From: Ceratothoa steindachneri
Taxonomy: Eukaryota > Arthropoda > Malacostraca > Isopoda > Cymothoidae
Reading direction: 5' to 3'
DNA: 64,000 nucleotides
NCBI GenBank assembly: GCA_963969495.1
Contig: OZ018326.1
Coordinates: forward strand, 4,645,444-4,709,443
Both the position numbers and the translations under genes were made by a program. The notes beneath the pieces were generated by a model, which ran no database searches, was not told where the DNA came from, and worked only from the letters and a program-made list of their open reading frames with translations. Shown here one piece after another: positions 48,112 through 60,179 of this stretch. How positions within the stretch are numbered: the stretch's first letter is position 1; each line of letters begins with the position of its first letter.

Positions 48112-49035
48112 GCAAAAGCACACTACACACGTGATACCATCAAAGTTTATTAACCCATAAGAAAAAATAAGCAAAAGGTAAGAAGGATACACAAGACAGT
48201 TCCTCTTTATCTTACACTAAAAAAGGACCAAACATTGATAAAGAATGTAGGAAGAGAGAAATGAAAGGTAATAAGTAATAAAAACTCATAAATCCGTTAT
48301 AGAAAGTGAAAAATGAGCAGGAGTCAAACCTATGCAATCAAGCGCCCTTTGATTACTCATAGGCTACAATCAACCTCCCACCGGAGGCTTCACAACTGCT
48401 TGCATGCAGAACTGTGTAACTACGTCCCTATATGTTGAAGAAGCAAAGTGGAAAAAGATTTTATATTATTTTATTCTGTTGTATTTACTTAATTATTAAA
48501 CTATCATTTGCTCAAAATGTGTCTATAAGAAGAAATATAAATAAATGAATGTTAAACCGACATTAGTTTATGACTTGGTAGTATTTTCGAATAACACAAT
48601 TTATAATCTTTAACTATAACAGTAAACTGCTGTTTTCTCTTTGATCTAACTATTTTAGAACGGTTGGTAGTGGCAGACAAAGCCTATCAACTACATATTT
48701 ACCGTATTGTAGCCCCAGAACCCCCCAAAACAACAATTTGTCTAATATTTATTTTAGCGATGGTAATATTTTAAGGCAAATTAAGACATGGGGTCGTTTC
48801 ACAGATTAGGTTGTTCCGAAATTTCACTTTCTTTCTAGAGCGATTTGTGAGACTAATCAGTTAGGTATCACAGCATACCTATTACTGTAATCCACAGTAA
48901 AAAGAACCTATTACAACCTGACAAAATTTATTCTATAGATAACAGGAATCACCAGCATTATGAAATAATGCTGCTTATATAATTTTATGCAGATTGTTTT
49001 AAATTAAAACTAGGTACATATGAAAAATATTGTTG

Positions 49036-49071
<36 letters not shown>

Positions 49072-49860
49072 TGTAATTAATTTTATAACAACTGTATCTT
49101 TAGACGTAACAGCTCTTTTTGCATTATATTGATGTTCATAATAAACTAGATATTTACCTCAAAATAACAAGCGATGTCCAACAAGGGCATCTTCTTCAGA
49201 GGTTGGGCTTGAAAGGATCTTAAAGTGGTGAAGTTAAAAGCTCGTACAAAGTATGAATGAAAGTTCGAGTGACCAATAAGTCGAAAGAGGAGACTACTCG
49301 ACGCTCGGAGTGACCTCCAAACGGCAACTACAGAAATACTCTACCTTCCTGTGAGATATCAGTCTACATTGGGGCATGAAAGCCCCGAAATCCTTAAAAT
49401 GTTAGCTTCAATAGGGTTTTTAAGAGCCTTTATTCTTAAAGTTTAGCAAAGTCGGGAGAGTTGCGCACTCATCTGGTCCCGTAAGCCGCAAGTAAGCTAC
49501 ACATATCACTTCCCTTAACTTTATCAATTGGCACATTTGTATACATTGTCATGCGCTCGTTGTTTTTCGCTTCTTAGTTTAGAAAATAATGAAACACTAA
49601 CTTGCCACAGCGTCATTTTCGATTCCCCTAGGTTCACTACTTGGCACACCCTATCTTACTCTTGAATTATAATGCCCTCATTGGTTGCTGCTTCTTAGAA
49701 AATAATTATATTAAGATTCGTAAAATGCAGCCCCCCAAAATATATTTTCATACAAACTTCTACAACATTAATTGTAAGAAATGACTTAAATATAAGAAGG
49801 AGGCTGACATTTTTACATTATTATTGAATGGATCTTGCATCTCTTTGTAAGAAAGAGTGC
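48109..49860. other. No gene recognised; (AT)n at 49038-49070
   Basis: On the minus strand near 48300-48400 there is a weak B-box-like AGGTTTGACTCCTGC stretch, too poor to call a tRNA or SINE. The rest is AT-rich. Confidence 0.35.
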
Positions 49861-49873
49861 TAAACGCGAGAGG

Positions 49874-50016
49874 GGCGCCAAATGTATATATTTATTGCTA
49901 TTTAAATATGAATAGGGTATTTATTCGGAAATTCTTGCTGTAAACAACGCACTCAGTGGCCAACTTTACACTGGAACAATCACGTGTATGGGACACTCCC
50001 GATTCAGGGTTATACA
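49874..50016 (-). repeat. Short LTR (134 bp) with adjacent primer-binding site
   Basis: On the minus strand a segment begins TGTATAACC (50016) and ends TATATACA (49883), the 5'-TG...CA-3' termini of an LTR. It contains GAATAAATA (polyadenylation-type signal). Two bases beyond its end is TGGCGCC (49880-49874), the start of a common LTR-retrotransposon tRNA primer site. The length is short but within the range of some Gypsy elements. No partner LTR or coding region was found on its internal side. Confidence 0.5.
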
Positions 50017-50407
50017 ACTACTCATTACCGTATTAAACCCATAATAGTATTTAGTATACTCGTACTTTAGTTTACCATAATCACCTAACTCATATATTTA
50101 TATGTCCATTTATTTTGAACGCAATGGACTTACACATAATACAATTTTATCTAGAGTCTGATTTTTAATCTATGCTATTATATTTAAAAATATTTCAGTG
50201 AATAACTAATTCTCTATTGAAAAATGATATGATTTTAATTAAGATATTTTTTTATACACCAAATTTTATTTTATAACTTATTTTTAAAAGAGAGACAATA
50301 AGTTTTAAAGCATCTGCCAAGTACCTAACCAAAATAAGTATCAACTTCTGATGTTAACTCATATACGAATATCTCTAAATAAATAGTAAGTAATTAAAAA
50401 CGGTACT

Positions 50408-50589
50408 AATGGTATTATTAGGCATTTAAGTCTTCATTTACGGCTTCATTTTCGCGCGGAAAGCAGATATTTTTAAGATAGTATGACTGCAAATCCAGCC
50501 GTACTCAGAGTGTTAGTATCTTAAAATTAACTGCTTTACGCGCCTAAGCCAAGCTGTAAATGAAGACTTGAATGCATAAAAACACCATT
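50408..50589. repeat. Foldback element: 73-bp inverted arms, 36-bp loop
   Basis: The left arm 50408-50480 (AATGGTATTATTAGGCATTT ... TTTAAGATA) and the right arm 50517-50589 are reverse complements with perhaps 80 per cent identity. The best run is AAGTCTTCATTTAC. This is consistent with a miniature inverted-repeat element. I found no clear target duplication. Confidence 0.82.
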
Positions 50590-50599
50590 CATTATTGCA

Positions 50600-51960
50600 G
50601 TTTTTATTGCAAAAAACACGGGGTGGGTTTTGTGAAGTTACACTGAGAATTGATGTAGTTGTATCATTCAAGCTAAGATCATCAAAATATACATATTATT
50701 ACGCAGAAAAACGAAACTTTGAGTATGAATTGAAATTAAAATTAAAATGTGTTTTCTTACTTCCCTAATTTATTCCTTAATATTTGTACAAATAAAAGTT
50801 TTCAATAAAATTCCATCATATTCCGAGGAAAATTTAAATGATTTTAGACTGCGTTTCTTGCCTTTAATTTAGAGTTGAGTCGAGTTATTAAATTAACATG
50901 TTTCCTTTTAAGAAGATTCTTTTTCCGGTCCCCTTAAAGCTATGACTTTGTTAGTGGTATTTAATTACCTTTACTCTAGAAATACTTTCCAATTAAAAAT
51001 CACGAGAGCGAGAGAGAAAGGCTATGCTGACTTGCTTAAAAAGTGATGAAAAAAGGATAAAAAAATGGTATAATTCAAAGTTGCACTCCACCTATATTTA
51101 TACAGCCCTGTACAAAAGAGATAAATCTTAAGGGAAAATTCGATATTCAGAGTGTAGGAACGTCTATTATTATTGTCAATGGAGGGGCAAAGTTCACTCA
51201 TTTACGTGCCGGTCTTCTATCTATTTAGAACTAGGGACTAACGACAAAATATTAAGTAAAATCATTACAAGTAATAGTAGAGTTTGGTCAAATAAATCAT
51301 GCACATAAAAACAGGTTGTTGTTATCATCAGAGAAGAACTTTTATAAATGCGGAAGGGGAGTGGATTTCCGCTTTAGTCGCTGCCATTATGAATATTAGG
51401 CGATCGAATTATGTAGAAATAAGAATCAATCTAGATTTTATCTGATTAATAGTTCTCTCTTTCCGAGTTCCTTGTGCTTAATATATATATATATAAACAT
51501 ATATTGAGCTAAAGACAATTCCTCGTGAACTGCAAGCGAAGTATGAAGATAAAATCTAACAAGAAGAATTGGAAAATGTATTCAAGATATCCAGACGTTT
51601 CTTGTACATACTGTCTACATGATTCGTAGTTTCCTGTCAATTTTACAAAATTACCCAATTAAATAAGCATTAAAAACTAGACTTGAAATATAAAATGCAG
51701 AAAGTGTCAAAACAAGGAGCAAAATTTGTACATTTTTGTCCTTTTTGCCTAATAGATAGGTCCTGCTATGTTTCGAATATGTGTAAGAGGGCAACAATAA
51801 AAGTCCTAGCAATTTAGGAAGCAAAACCTTCTAAGTATAAAACATAACTAACCTCTTCCTAGAACTTTCGTCCTACTAACTATAGTTTATACTATGATTT
51901 TCAGATGTAGGTGACCCACTAAATGTAATATCAAGAAAAGTGTTGCAAATGGGAGGAAGA
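50600..51960. other. AT-rich; no gene recognised
   Basis: No frame, domain or repeat is assigned. A short (AT)n tract lies at about 51480-51495. Confidence 0.4.
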
Positions 51961-51970
51961 GCAACAACTT

Positions 51971-52353
51971 ACCTGGAAAGAAATGGAGAATGCTTTAACT
52001 AAAGATGGACTTTTCGAAAGAATTTATACTAACTACTGATGCGTCCGGCCGAGCCATTGCGGGAGCGTTGCCTTAAGAAGGCAAGGAACATGTCCATTAA
52101 CTTATCTCTCACGAATTCTACCAACAAGGCAAAGAAATTAAAAGGCTCAAGATTTGGTGCTGTTGTTTTTTTTCTGTCTCAAGAAGTGTCGAACTATTAT
52201 ATATGGACAAAAGATCGTCGTCATAACGAACTATAAACTACTGACATCTTTATTCATGGAGCCCCGTACAGAACTGAATGGCAGGAAAAACATGTGGAAT
52301 TTTACGTTACAAGACTTTGATAACCTTGAGGTAGAATCCATCGAAGGGAAGCT
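51971..52353 (+). pseudogene. Gypsy-type RNase H fragment, plus arm of inverted duplication
   Basis: In mixed frames it reads MENALTKDGLF, then EFILTTDASGRAIAGAL (about 52020-52075), the first RNase H motif of Gypsy elements (LTTDAS.yaig..L). After a frame change comes YGQKIVVITNYKLLTSLF (about 52200-52252), corresponding to lyGr.F.v.TDh.pL..L with Asp changed to Asn, then LQDFDNLEVESIEGKL, matching l..ydf.i.yi.Gk.N. The fragment is frame-broken and dead. Confidence 0.75.
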
Positions 52354-52880
52354 TATATGGTAGTAAACAATCATTTCTAAGTGAAATATTTTCTAACTCA
52401 TTTATCCTCAATTTCATGGCAGTGGATCCACCATAAACATTCTATCATTTATTCCGAGCACAAACATCACTCTTAGCAAGTATCTTTTGGAGTCACTTTG
52501 CCACCCCTTTCCTGGATTGCTCTCATTTCAGGAATTTCGTTAATTTTGCTTTACCAAGATGAATGCGATTTTACGCTAGATGAACGTCCCACACAACACT
52601 GTTTTGTTGTTTCTTTGGAACTACTATTAGATCTTGTCCTCCAGAGAGGTTAAAACTAGTATATTATTTTTCAACTTTAGTTCACATTGATCGAAGTGCT
52701 TAAGTTCCGACAATTGTATTATCTTTGGATTTAAATCTCTTCCAGAAATTTATTAATTGCGGCATCTTTCATCCGGGGTTCCACGAAGGATTCCTTACCT
52801 AATTCGCATTTTTCTTAGATAAGATTTATGTTTCCTCACTCCTTACTTCGACACGAGACAAGAAAACCGCCCGTCTGGCG
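52354..52880. other. 527-bp spacer between Gypsy arms
   Basis: The sequence is AT-rich and has no recognised domain. It would form the loop of a large palindrome. Confidence 0.5.
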
Positions 52881-53263
52881 AGCTTCCCTGCTATGGATTC
52901 TACCTCAAAGTTATCAAAGTCTTGTAACGTAAAAATCCACATGTTTTTCTTGCCGTTCAGTTCTTTATGGGGCTCCATGAATAAATATGTCAGTAGTTTA
53001 TAGTTTGTTATGACGACGATCTTTTGTCCATACATAATAGTTCGACACTTCTTGAGACAGAAAAAAAAACAACAGCACCAAATCTTGAGCCTTATAATTT
53101 CTTTGCTTTGTTGGTAGAATTCGTGAGAGATAAGTTAATGGACATGTTCTGGCCTTCTTAAGCCAACGCTTCCACACTGGCTTGGCCGGATGCATCATTA
53201 GTTAGTATAAATTCTTTCGAGAAGTCCATCTTTAGTTAAAGCATTCTCCATTTTATTTCCAGA
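52881..53263 (-). pseudogene. Gypsy-type RNase H fragment, minus arm of inverted duplication
   Basis: It is the same 383-bp segment in reverse orientation, at roughly 90-95 per cent identity by eye, with the same frame breaks (for example GCTTAAGAAGGC in both). Readable motifs are YGQKIVVITNYKLLTYLF and LQDFDNFEVESIAGKL. The minus arm continues a few codons further than the plus arm (FLSRVEVRSEE), as expected for the ad.LSR.e end of Gypsy RNase H. Confidence 0.75.
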
Positions 53264-55600
53264 CGATAGTGGCCATGTTATTAAAGCGACATCTGGCAAC
53301 CTCACTGTGAACTGTTCAGTAATACTTGGCAAGTCATGATGGAAGGTTATAGCATTGAACAGAGTGTGCAAATCATCAAATGTTATTATCAAAATCAGTT
53401 CTCCGTTCGACAAACGTTCCGCACATCACTTGATTTCTATCCTTGCCACAATCGTCCTGCCTAATATACAGCTTCACCAAGTACGTAAATATAATTACAT
53501 TGGCCGAGAAGTCGTCCAGGAAAGTGGCCGAGAAAATGCATAGGAAAGTTTTTGTGGTCTACAAGCTACTAAACGGTTATTTCAGCTCAATGATGGTAGT
53601 TTTATATCAAGAAAGTGGCCGTGCTAATGAAAATTTTGAAAATTACTCAAAAATCTCATCTCATTGCAAATACCACCCCAAAAATAACAGCAAGAGAGGA
53701 AATTTAACAAAGATAAAACTATGACTCTGGGGGAAGTTTACGGGAGTTGCTTGGGACCAATTATTGAGGTCCATCGACTAATGCAACATATGAGGAATAA
53801 GATGCAGTGAATGAAAATGAAGTGGAGCGAGGAAGTTGGGATATACGAGTAACAAACTTTGTAGATGTTAGACCTAAGATTTACGATGAGACTTCTCATG
53901 CCACTGATAAATGAAATCTACAAGGGTGCGTTTTTCTAGAATCGAGAATAACTGATGTATGTACTTCACCAAGAGGTTTAAGGAGAGAATATATCTGACT
54001 TCATGGTGGAATCAGAGTCAGTATATAAGCATTTAAAATTACAGACTATGAATGCACAGAACACGTCCAAAAAGAGGATTCTAACGTTTCCAGATTCTCT
54101 TAAATTATATCTACGGGAAGTGCAAAATGATCACTCAAGACCTGAGGTAGACAAGTCGTATTATCCGAGTCCCGGAAATAGAAATCGTGTACCGGAGCAG
54201 GAGGGGAATCGTTAATGATATGAAATATGTTGCTTCATGCTTTATCGATTGGGAACCGAGGACAACTTTACACCCCCAAAATATATTGGAAAGCTTAATA
54301 ATGCTGAAACTTAAATCATCTCCCAAGTGAATGAACATGTAACAGTACCTCTATCATGTCAGCAAAGAGATTGAACCAGCCTACGCTGTGTTTTGAGAAA
54401 TAAACTATCATCTTGCAAACAAATAAAGCACATAGGCTTAAAGATTTATCTGATTGGCTAGAAGACACAGTGAATAAGGTTGGCCTTGAATGGATGCCGG
54501 GAGAATTGCAGCGGAAATCATATCACTAAACTCAATGAGGCCGGTTATTAACAATCTGCTAATAAAGTTCTATTCGGCCGCAAGGGAACCATTTTACTTT
54601 CATTTCACTTTACTATGGTTGTTGCCGTGCCTTCAAGGACAACTGGATCTATAATGTATATTATTTTACCCTTTAGAAACGCTGTTCTTTCAATTTTCAC
54701 TTGAAGGAAATAATGCTAATTCCTAGGTGGAATGCGACTCTAGAATTAGGCATAAGATACATATGTACCAGAATCCCGACACCTAGCTGTGAATAAAAGC
54801 ACCAAATTTATAAGCTCTTACCCAACAGTGGTACAACGCAATCAGTCTCCATTTAGACTCTTATTCCAACAGGATATCTCTATTCAATACCTGTTAAAAG
54901 CTCCGTAAATGTGCAAAGTAAGGAGCATACAGAAAAGTGAAGGTTCATTCCTTGTCCAAATTGGTCATGTGACATTGTAGGGAGGTTGCTAAGCAAAGAG
55001 GTGACCGTATTTTATTCGTATTATTCAAAAGGAGGCAGCGAGAATCAAGAAACCCTGGTAAATATAAACCTCACCGATACATAAACAAATCTTTTGTCGA
55101 CAAGGCAATTTTAAGCCCAAATTAAGGAACATCCGCAAAACTTAGGCCTAAAAATGACTATTCACCACCATGCAAGAAAACAGGGTCATGTAGGTCACTT
55201 AGGTGATTCAACCACGGTCGCCAGAGTAAAGCATTCAGATGAATCTATGAGTTGAACACAGTGGAATACGTAAATGAAGGACCCGTGCGATGTAGAATTA
55301 GGGTCCATGTATGCGAAATATTAGAACTAAATTTGTTTCACTCAAGGCGAAAGATAAGTCATTTTTATGTTACATGAAGTCGTGAATCTTCTCTTATAAA
55401 GTGACGTTTAAAACTTTCCGACAGATAAAAACCTATAAAAATGTATTTTAGATAAGGAGGGACAAATTGTGTCAACTAAAGTCTATTAAAAAATCCTTAA
55501 AAGGAAGCTAACAAAGAGTACATTGTTCGAGTAATTTTCATTGTTGTCTTTTGAGAATTAATTACTATTAAAATGTGTCTGTATTTTTAGGATAATTTAA
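53264..55600. other. No gene firmly recognised; possible further Gypsy debris
   Basis: Minus frame 53198-53413 may be Gypsy sequence upstream of RNase H. Plus-strand stretches near 54003-54215 and 55000-55100 have readable codons but no motif I can defend. Confidence 0.35.
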
Positions 55601-55604
55601 TGAT

Positions 55605-55735
55605 TATGTCGAGGTATGCCTGTGTAAACCCTTTCTGTGTAAGGGCGCATACACTTACACGGGGAAATAACCGACACAAGGTTGTCTGCGGTAGGCTTTG
55701 GGGCAATTAAAGGAGCGAAAGGCCACTGAACCACC
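55605..55735 (+). repeat. Direct repeat, copy 1 (partner at 56.18 kb)
   Basis: The segment from TATGCCTGTGTAAACCCTTT to CAATTAAAGGAGCGAAAGGC is repeated at 56184-56305 in the same orientation, with scattered differences. Confidence 0.85.
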
Positions 55736-55867
55736 TCAAAGGAGGGATATCGTGCTTTACAAATTATACCTTCTCCATCCTTACAGGAACAGTTTCATTT
55801 GGGCGGTGATCTCTGGAGGTACGAACGAATATGTTAAATTGATAAAATGTGTTCTCATGGCTTACGT

Positions 55868-55945
55868 GTCCCGTTAGCTCAGGCCGTAGAGCAGTGGTCT
55901 AGATAACCAGAGGTGTGAGGTACGAGTCCTTGCCGAGCAATTGTT
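55868..55945 (+). repeat. tRNA-like SINE head
   Basis: TTAGCTCAGGCCGTAGAGCA (box A of RNA polymerase III promoters) is followed about 35 bp later by GGTACGAGTCC (box B, usual GGTTCRANTCC). The stem TGGT/ACCA around CTAGATA resembles an anticodon arm, but the T and acceptor stems do not pair well. This favours a tRNA-derived SINE or a decayed tRNA copy over a working gene. It lies between the two direct repeats. Confidence 0.6.
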
Positions 55946-56128
55946 TTTTCTCTTTGATTTGTTCGGGTCACCTCCAGTAAGATCTCTTCTCTCTTGTTTC
56001 TGTGTATCACTTCTCCAAACATACTGATATCAAGCGTTTAAGCTTGGGGGGGACGCGTGCTAGTTTGCGTGCCAAACACACGGGCCGATAGCGTTCGGTC
56101 GCTCAAAGTAGGTATGTCGTGCTTTTAC

Positions 56129-56130
<2 letters not shown>

Positions 56131-56184
<54 letters not shown>
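56131..56184. repeat. (AT)n microsatellite
   Basis: About 54 bp of alternating AT, ending exactly where the second direct-repeat copy starts. Confidence 0.97.
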
Positions 56185-56189
<5 letters not shown>

Positions 56190-56310
56190 TATGCCTGTGT
56201 AGACCCTTTCGGTATAAGGGCGCGTAACTTGCACGGGCAGATATCCGACACGAGGCAGTTTGTGATAGGCTTTGGAGCAATTAAAGGGGTGGAAAGCCAC
56301 CTTTTTGATG
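56184..56310 (+). repeat. Direct repeat, copy 2 (partner at 55.60 kb)
   Basis: TATGCCTGTGTAGACCCTTT through CAATTAAAGGGGTGGAAAGC parallels the first copy. Together they bracket a segment with a tRNA-like head, so a dimeric or tandem SINE unit is a reasonable reading. Confidence 0.85.
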
Positions 56311-58120
56311 AATGCGTTTATAATTGGCCTGGTTTTATCTACTGGCTTGCCAAGTTGCATTTCAAGGATATATAAAGATCAAGACCTCCAAAATATAATT
56401 TTAACATAAATAATAAACCGGGCGATATATATACAAAAAGAGGAACAAATTATGCTTTAAAAGAATAATTAATTGGAACGGGACTATTTACAATGGGGCA
56501 GAGTTAAGCGGGGAGTGCAAAATTAGCGTTAATCCGAATAATGGATATTATTTAAGTTTGAGCGGGAAGTCAATTAAAAAGGGGATGCAGGCAACGAATG
56601 GCGTGGAGTGCATTCATGGGATTACAAGCAAAATCGCTTTAACTTGAACCTTAGTGTTTTTCGGAGGGGGGATAACAACCACACAGGTCTTCGAAGATAC
56701 ACTACTGAGGGTTCTGACGAGGAGGACTCGTAGATGGGGGTTTAAGTACTTCTTGCAGAACAATGAGATTTCTCTGATCCAGAGAAATGTGATCTCCAGC
56801 ATGAGAGACTGTTCTGCGGCACGGCATGGAGTCTCAGACAATGGAAACTGGAGTCTTGAAGTGGGTTACGCGATAAGTGGGGCCCATAGTTCTCCGGGAA
56901 TAAGATGACATGATAAGATTTCCTCTGAACAGGGGCCAAAGCATCACCAAGGGCGATCTGCTGGTCAGATATTAACGACGAGGTACGACTAGAACACGGG
57001 TTGCGAGACTTCGCGGGGAACAGACAAACGGTCTGAACGGAGGGACTGGCAGACTTTCAATTTCCGGGAGAGATGGCGGACGCAGGGTTAAATAGCACGG
57101 TGGCTGGTATGTTAGATCGCCCCAGGCCATAGCCGTCCCACGAGAATTCACGACGCCAGTCTTTGCAAACCTATTTCGAAATAAGGAGTTGGGTCAAACA
57201 GCAAAGTTTTCCTTAGCATATGAGATTTTGTTCGTAAGCGTGCATTGGCAAGGGAAGGAAATGTTTGTGATGCTTAGGGCGAGAACTCTGCGTAATCCCG
57301 GGGGAGATAAAGTGATATATGTGTCGCGATTAAGTAAATACAGCCGGGTCAGGCAACTCAGCGCGAGACAGCTTCCTTCTCGTTGATTGTAAAATTCCCA
57401 TGCAAAAGAGCACGTGGTCTGAGGCTCGCGGGGTATCCTCTAACAGATTATATTGGAAATTCATATCTGTATGGTGAAATTCTTGAGAGGTTTGTAAACT
57501 TATAATATTTAGCTGTTGATTAGCTTTCATATTTTATGCTATACTTTTAAAAGTGGACTTTGTTTCTAAGGAGGGCGACTCTTATTTATTAAGGGAGGAG
57601 GCGTCAATTGATTTATATTATATATTCTGAGTATTTGTTTAGTAAGGACAGTAGGTTTCACGACTCCTCACCTAGACCAATCTATAATCACTGATAAAAC
57701 CTTAGCCATAGTGAATAACGAAGGAAGCATTTAAAATTCTTCCTTCCATAAAATCAGCCACATCAGTAAGAGCAAAAGTTAATAGTTGTAAAGGGTTGTA
57801 AGTCAAACCACACTACACTCTCCAGAGCCATTTGTATGAAGCATTGCGTCAGGGGATAAAGACGTATAACTAAAGTGTTAATAGACAAATAGGTGAAACT
57901 TCGCGTAAAAACTATTTATATTTTACTCAAACGAAAAACTTTCTTTTATATTTCATATCTGTTGGTTAGTACAATTTGTAATTAATATTAGTAGAAAAGA
58001 AAGTTATTAAAATCATAAGACAGTGCAATTTTGTCTAAACTTGACTATAAGCCAGAATTTTAAATTTTGTTAACAAATATCTGCCAGCCTCATAGAATGA
58101 GTAATATTGACGTGATTATT
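56311..58120. other. No gene recognised; GC-elevated part at 56.6-57.4 kb
   Basis: Repeat-like sequence of unknown family, preceded by AT-rich DNA. No domain is found on either strand. Confidence 0.35.
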
Positions 58121-58135
58121 ATTTAAAACCTAATC

Positions 58136-58310
58136 CTAGGGTAAAATAAAAAATAAAATATGTGAAGACAAAACAAAGAGAAGAACAACAAAGAAACAAA
58201 ACTAAAAACCAAACAAAGAGAAGAACAACAAAAACAAAACCAAGCAGAAGAGAGCAAAAAGCAAAAAAACAGAAGAACAACAAAAAACAAAAACAATCAG
58301 AACAGAGCAT
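58136..58310. repeat. A-rich repetitive tract at the 3' side of F1 copy C
   Basis: Repeated CAAAGAGAAGAACAACAAA-type units. A comparable A-rich tract lies at the same side of copy B (41880-42000), so it probably belongs to the element's 3' untranslated region. Confidence 0.7.
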
Positions 58311-58439
58311 GGTCTGGCGTTAGGGAAATGCCCACTCCCCACGACGCAGTAAAATGAGAACTAAAACAAAGAGAGTGAAATTAAATATGGGAGGCCAGCC
58401 TTTCCCAAAGCCAGATAGTCAGATAGTCCACATATCTAC

Positions 58440-58940
58440 GTACACGAACCCTCCGCGCCTACAACAGACAAGTGGTAGTGACCTCGCTCATCCAAGTAAC
58501 GTGACAGATAACGTGTGCGAATATCACCAATACTGGGACATTTAACAAGAATGTGCTGAACTGTCTAGGAGAGTACACAGTCGTCGAAATAAAGTGAAGG
58601 CGAGGGCTCCATCAATTGGTGCTGCTTCCCGCGAGTGTGTCACATTGGATAGAGTAGAAAGCGACCTGAAGCCATCGTAGCATTTGGGATAGGACCATGG
58701 GTGAATTTGGGGAAAAAACGCATGCAAATTAAAAATAGGGTCGGCCACCTCCCATCTTCCCTGCCAAGTAGTCCGGAGCGATTGTCTGATTCCTGCATCG
58801 TATTCGGTGTAAATAAGAGTCAAACGCTGGTCTTGTCATCCAGCCGTCGCGAACTCTTTGGCGCTCTTATTGGCTCGTTAATTCTCGGCAATTTGCACAT
58901 GTCCAGGAACCTAGCGGAAAATAATATCGACATCCGCCAA
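58440..58940 (-). pseudogene. F1 copy C: RNase H tail and C-terminal region
   Basis: The minus frame at about 58.94-58.86 kb reads VDIIFR, stop, VPGHVQIAEN, stop, RANKSAK. It equals the conserved f.WvPgHvgI.GNE.AD..Ak motif of LINE RNase H, with the Trp and Glu codons now stops. At about 58.57-58.47 kb it reads TVQHILVKCPSIGDIRTRYL followed by SRYLDERGHYHL, the best preserved version of the family's C-terminal signature. Confidence 0.75.
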
Positions 58941-59249
58941 AATTGTGACAAACACCGCGTAATGGATAACGGGAACAATGGATTATGGAGTTTACAATGC
59001 CTTGAGATCAATTAGAGTAACTTTTGAATTGCTATAGATCACAATTACACTAGGCCTTCGAAACAGGCATAACGCGTTAAATACCAAGCAGTGTATTCCA
59101 AACAATTCCACCGTAAAGCCAGACAAAGTGCCTGGAGGAGCCCTGCTGACTAGAAATAGACAGGATACGGCGTGGAAACCTCCAAAGGCCGAACGCAATC
59201 GAAGTTGTACGAGCAGAAGCATGCAGAGCGATTGGCAACGGTGGTAATT

Positions 59250-59740
59250 TCTAGTTTAAAGACACTTCCCGCGAAACACCCTCTTCCTGGTCCATAACCT
59301 GTTCAGACTATCGACGATCTCCCAAAACCTCGTTCCCATGGAGCGGAGTGTCTTTATGATACAATATTGCCACCCTGTATCATAGGCATTCTCCAGATCG
59401 AATGGGGAAAAAGCAGTGAAGAAGTAATTCCCATGGACGCGAGGTAGGAGAATGTGGTCCTTTTCTCTTGAAGAAATGCAATGTGATCATGCGAGAACTT
59501 TCCTCAAACCTTTTACTCGCTTCCATACCTCTGCAAGATTAATCTTCCTGTTTACTGAAGACATATATGTCCAACAGGCAGAAAACCGGGCGTGGTTTGA
59601 AAAATACCGGAACCTAGCACTAACTCGACGAAATTCATAAACAGTGAAATCGGTTGGGCAGCGCTTACAATGCATATAAGCATAACGCTTTTGTTTGAGG
59701 GCCTTCCCAGACTTGACTGACCACCAGAGCATTGATCTTC
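59250..59740 (-). pseudogene. F1 copy C: spacer and early RT palm
   Basis: The spacer YMSSVNRKINLAEVWKRVKG (about 59575-59515) matches the s..S.t....vW.kv..l.G pattern that precedes LINE RT. In another frame, 59460-59275 is open for about 65 codons and contains FSPFDLENAYDTGW (59402-59370), the RT palm motif fDLEkAYDt.W with the catalytic Asp kept, then LRSMG. Sequence then jumps towards RNase H, so the YxDD region is deleted. Confidence 0.78.
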
Positions 59741-60179
59741 GCGTAAAAGGACCAAACGTTCATGGAATTCTATTTCGGACCACAGCGAAGATGTTGACCG
59801 AGAATAACTTAAAGACCTAATCCATCGACCTAAAATCATCGCCTGGGAAAGAGGAATCAGTCATTTTCTGAAATTCGAAACACGCCCGCGCCAAGCATCA
59901 GCGGGTGGGACTTTCTGGCATTAGTTGTCTAGAAATTGCCCTTTTTGGGTAACTTATCACTCTTATATAAGGTTATCGACCATCTCTCCCTAAAGTCAGA
60001 CATGGAATTTGGAGAGAACAGAGAGACTTCAAGAAGGGAAAATGATGCGGAGAAATCAGCAGAAATAATACTTAAAAGGAGGTATTTAAAGTAAACAGTA
60101 GAGGGGAGAGGCTGGCCAGAGGACATGCCCCCAGGATGGTCTTTTGCAGAAAGATTGCGATGGCTGAACGGGAGGAGAC

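Noticed and set aside
47952..48192. Open frames rich in alternating Ile-Tyr on both strands (also at 56060-56360 and 7565-7750)
   Set aside because: They are translations of (TA)n microsatellites.
48300..48420. tRNA or SINE on the minus strand
   Set aside because: Only a weak box B is visible. No convincing box A at the right distance and no clover-leaf.
54003..55300. Gypsy integrase or gag in the plus strand
   Set aside because: Some readable stretches exist near the Gypsy RNase H arms, but no HHCC or DDE motif could be placed.
55868..55945. A functional tRNA gene
   Set aside because: Box A and box B are present, but the acceptor and T stems pair poorly and it sits within a repeated unit. 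A SINE head fits better.
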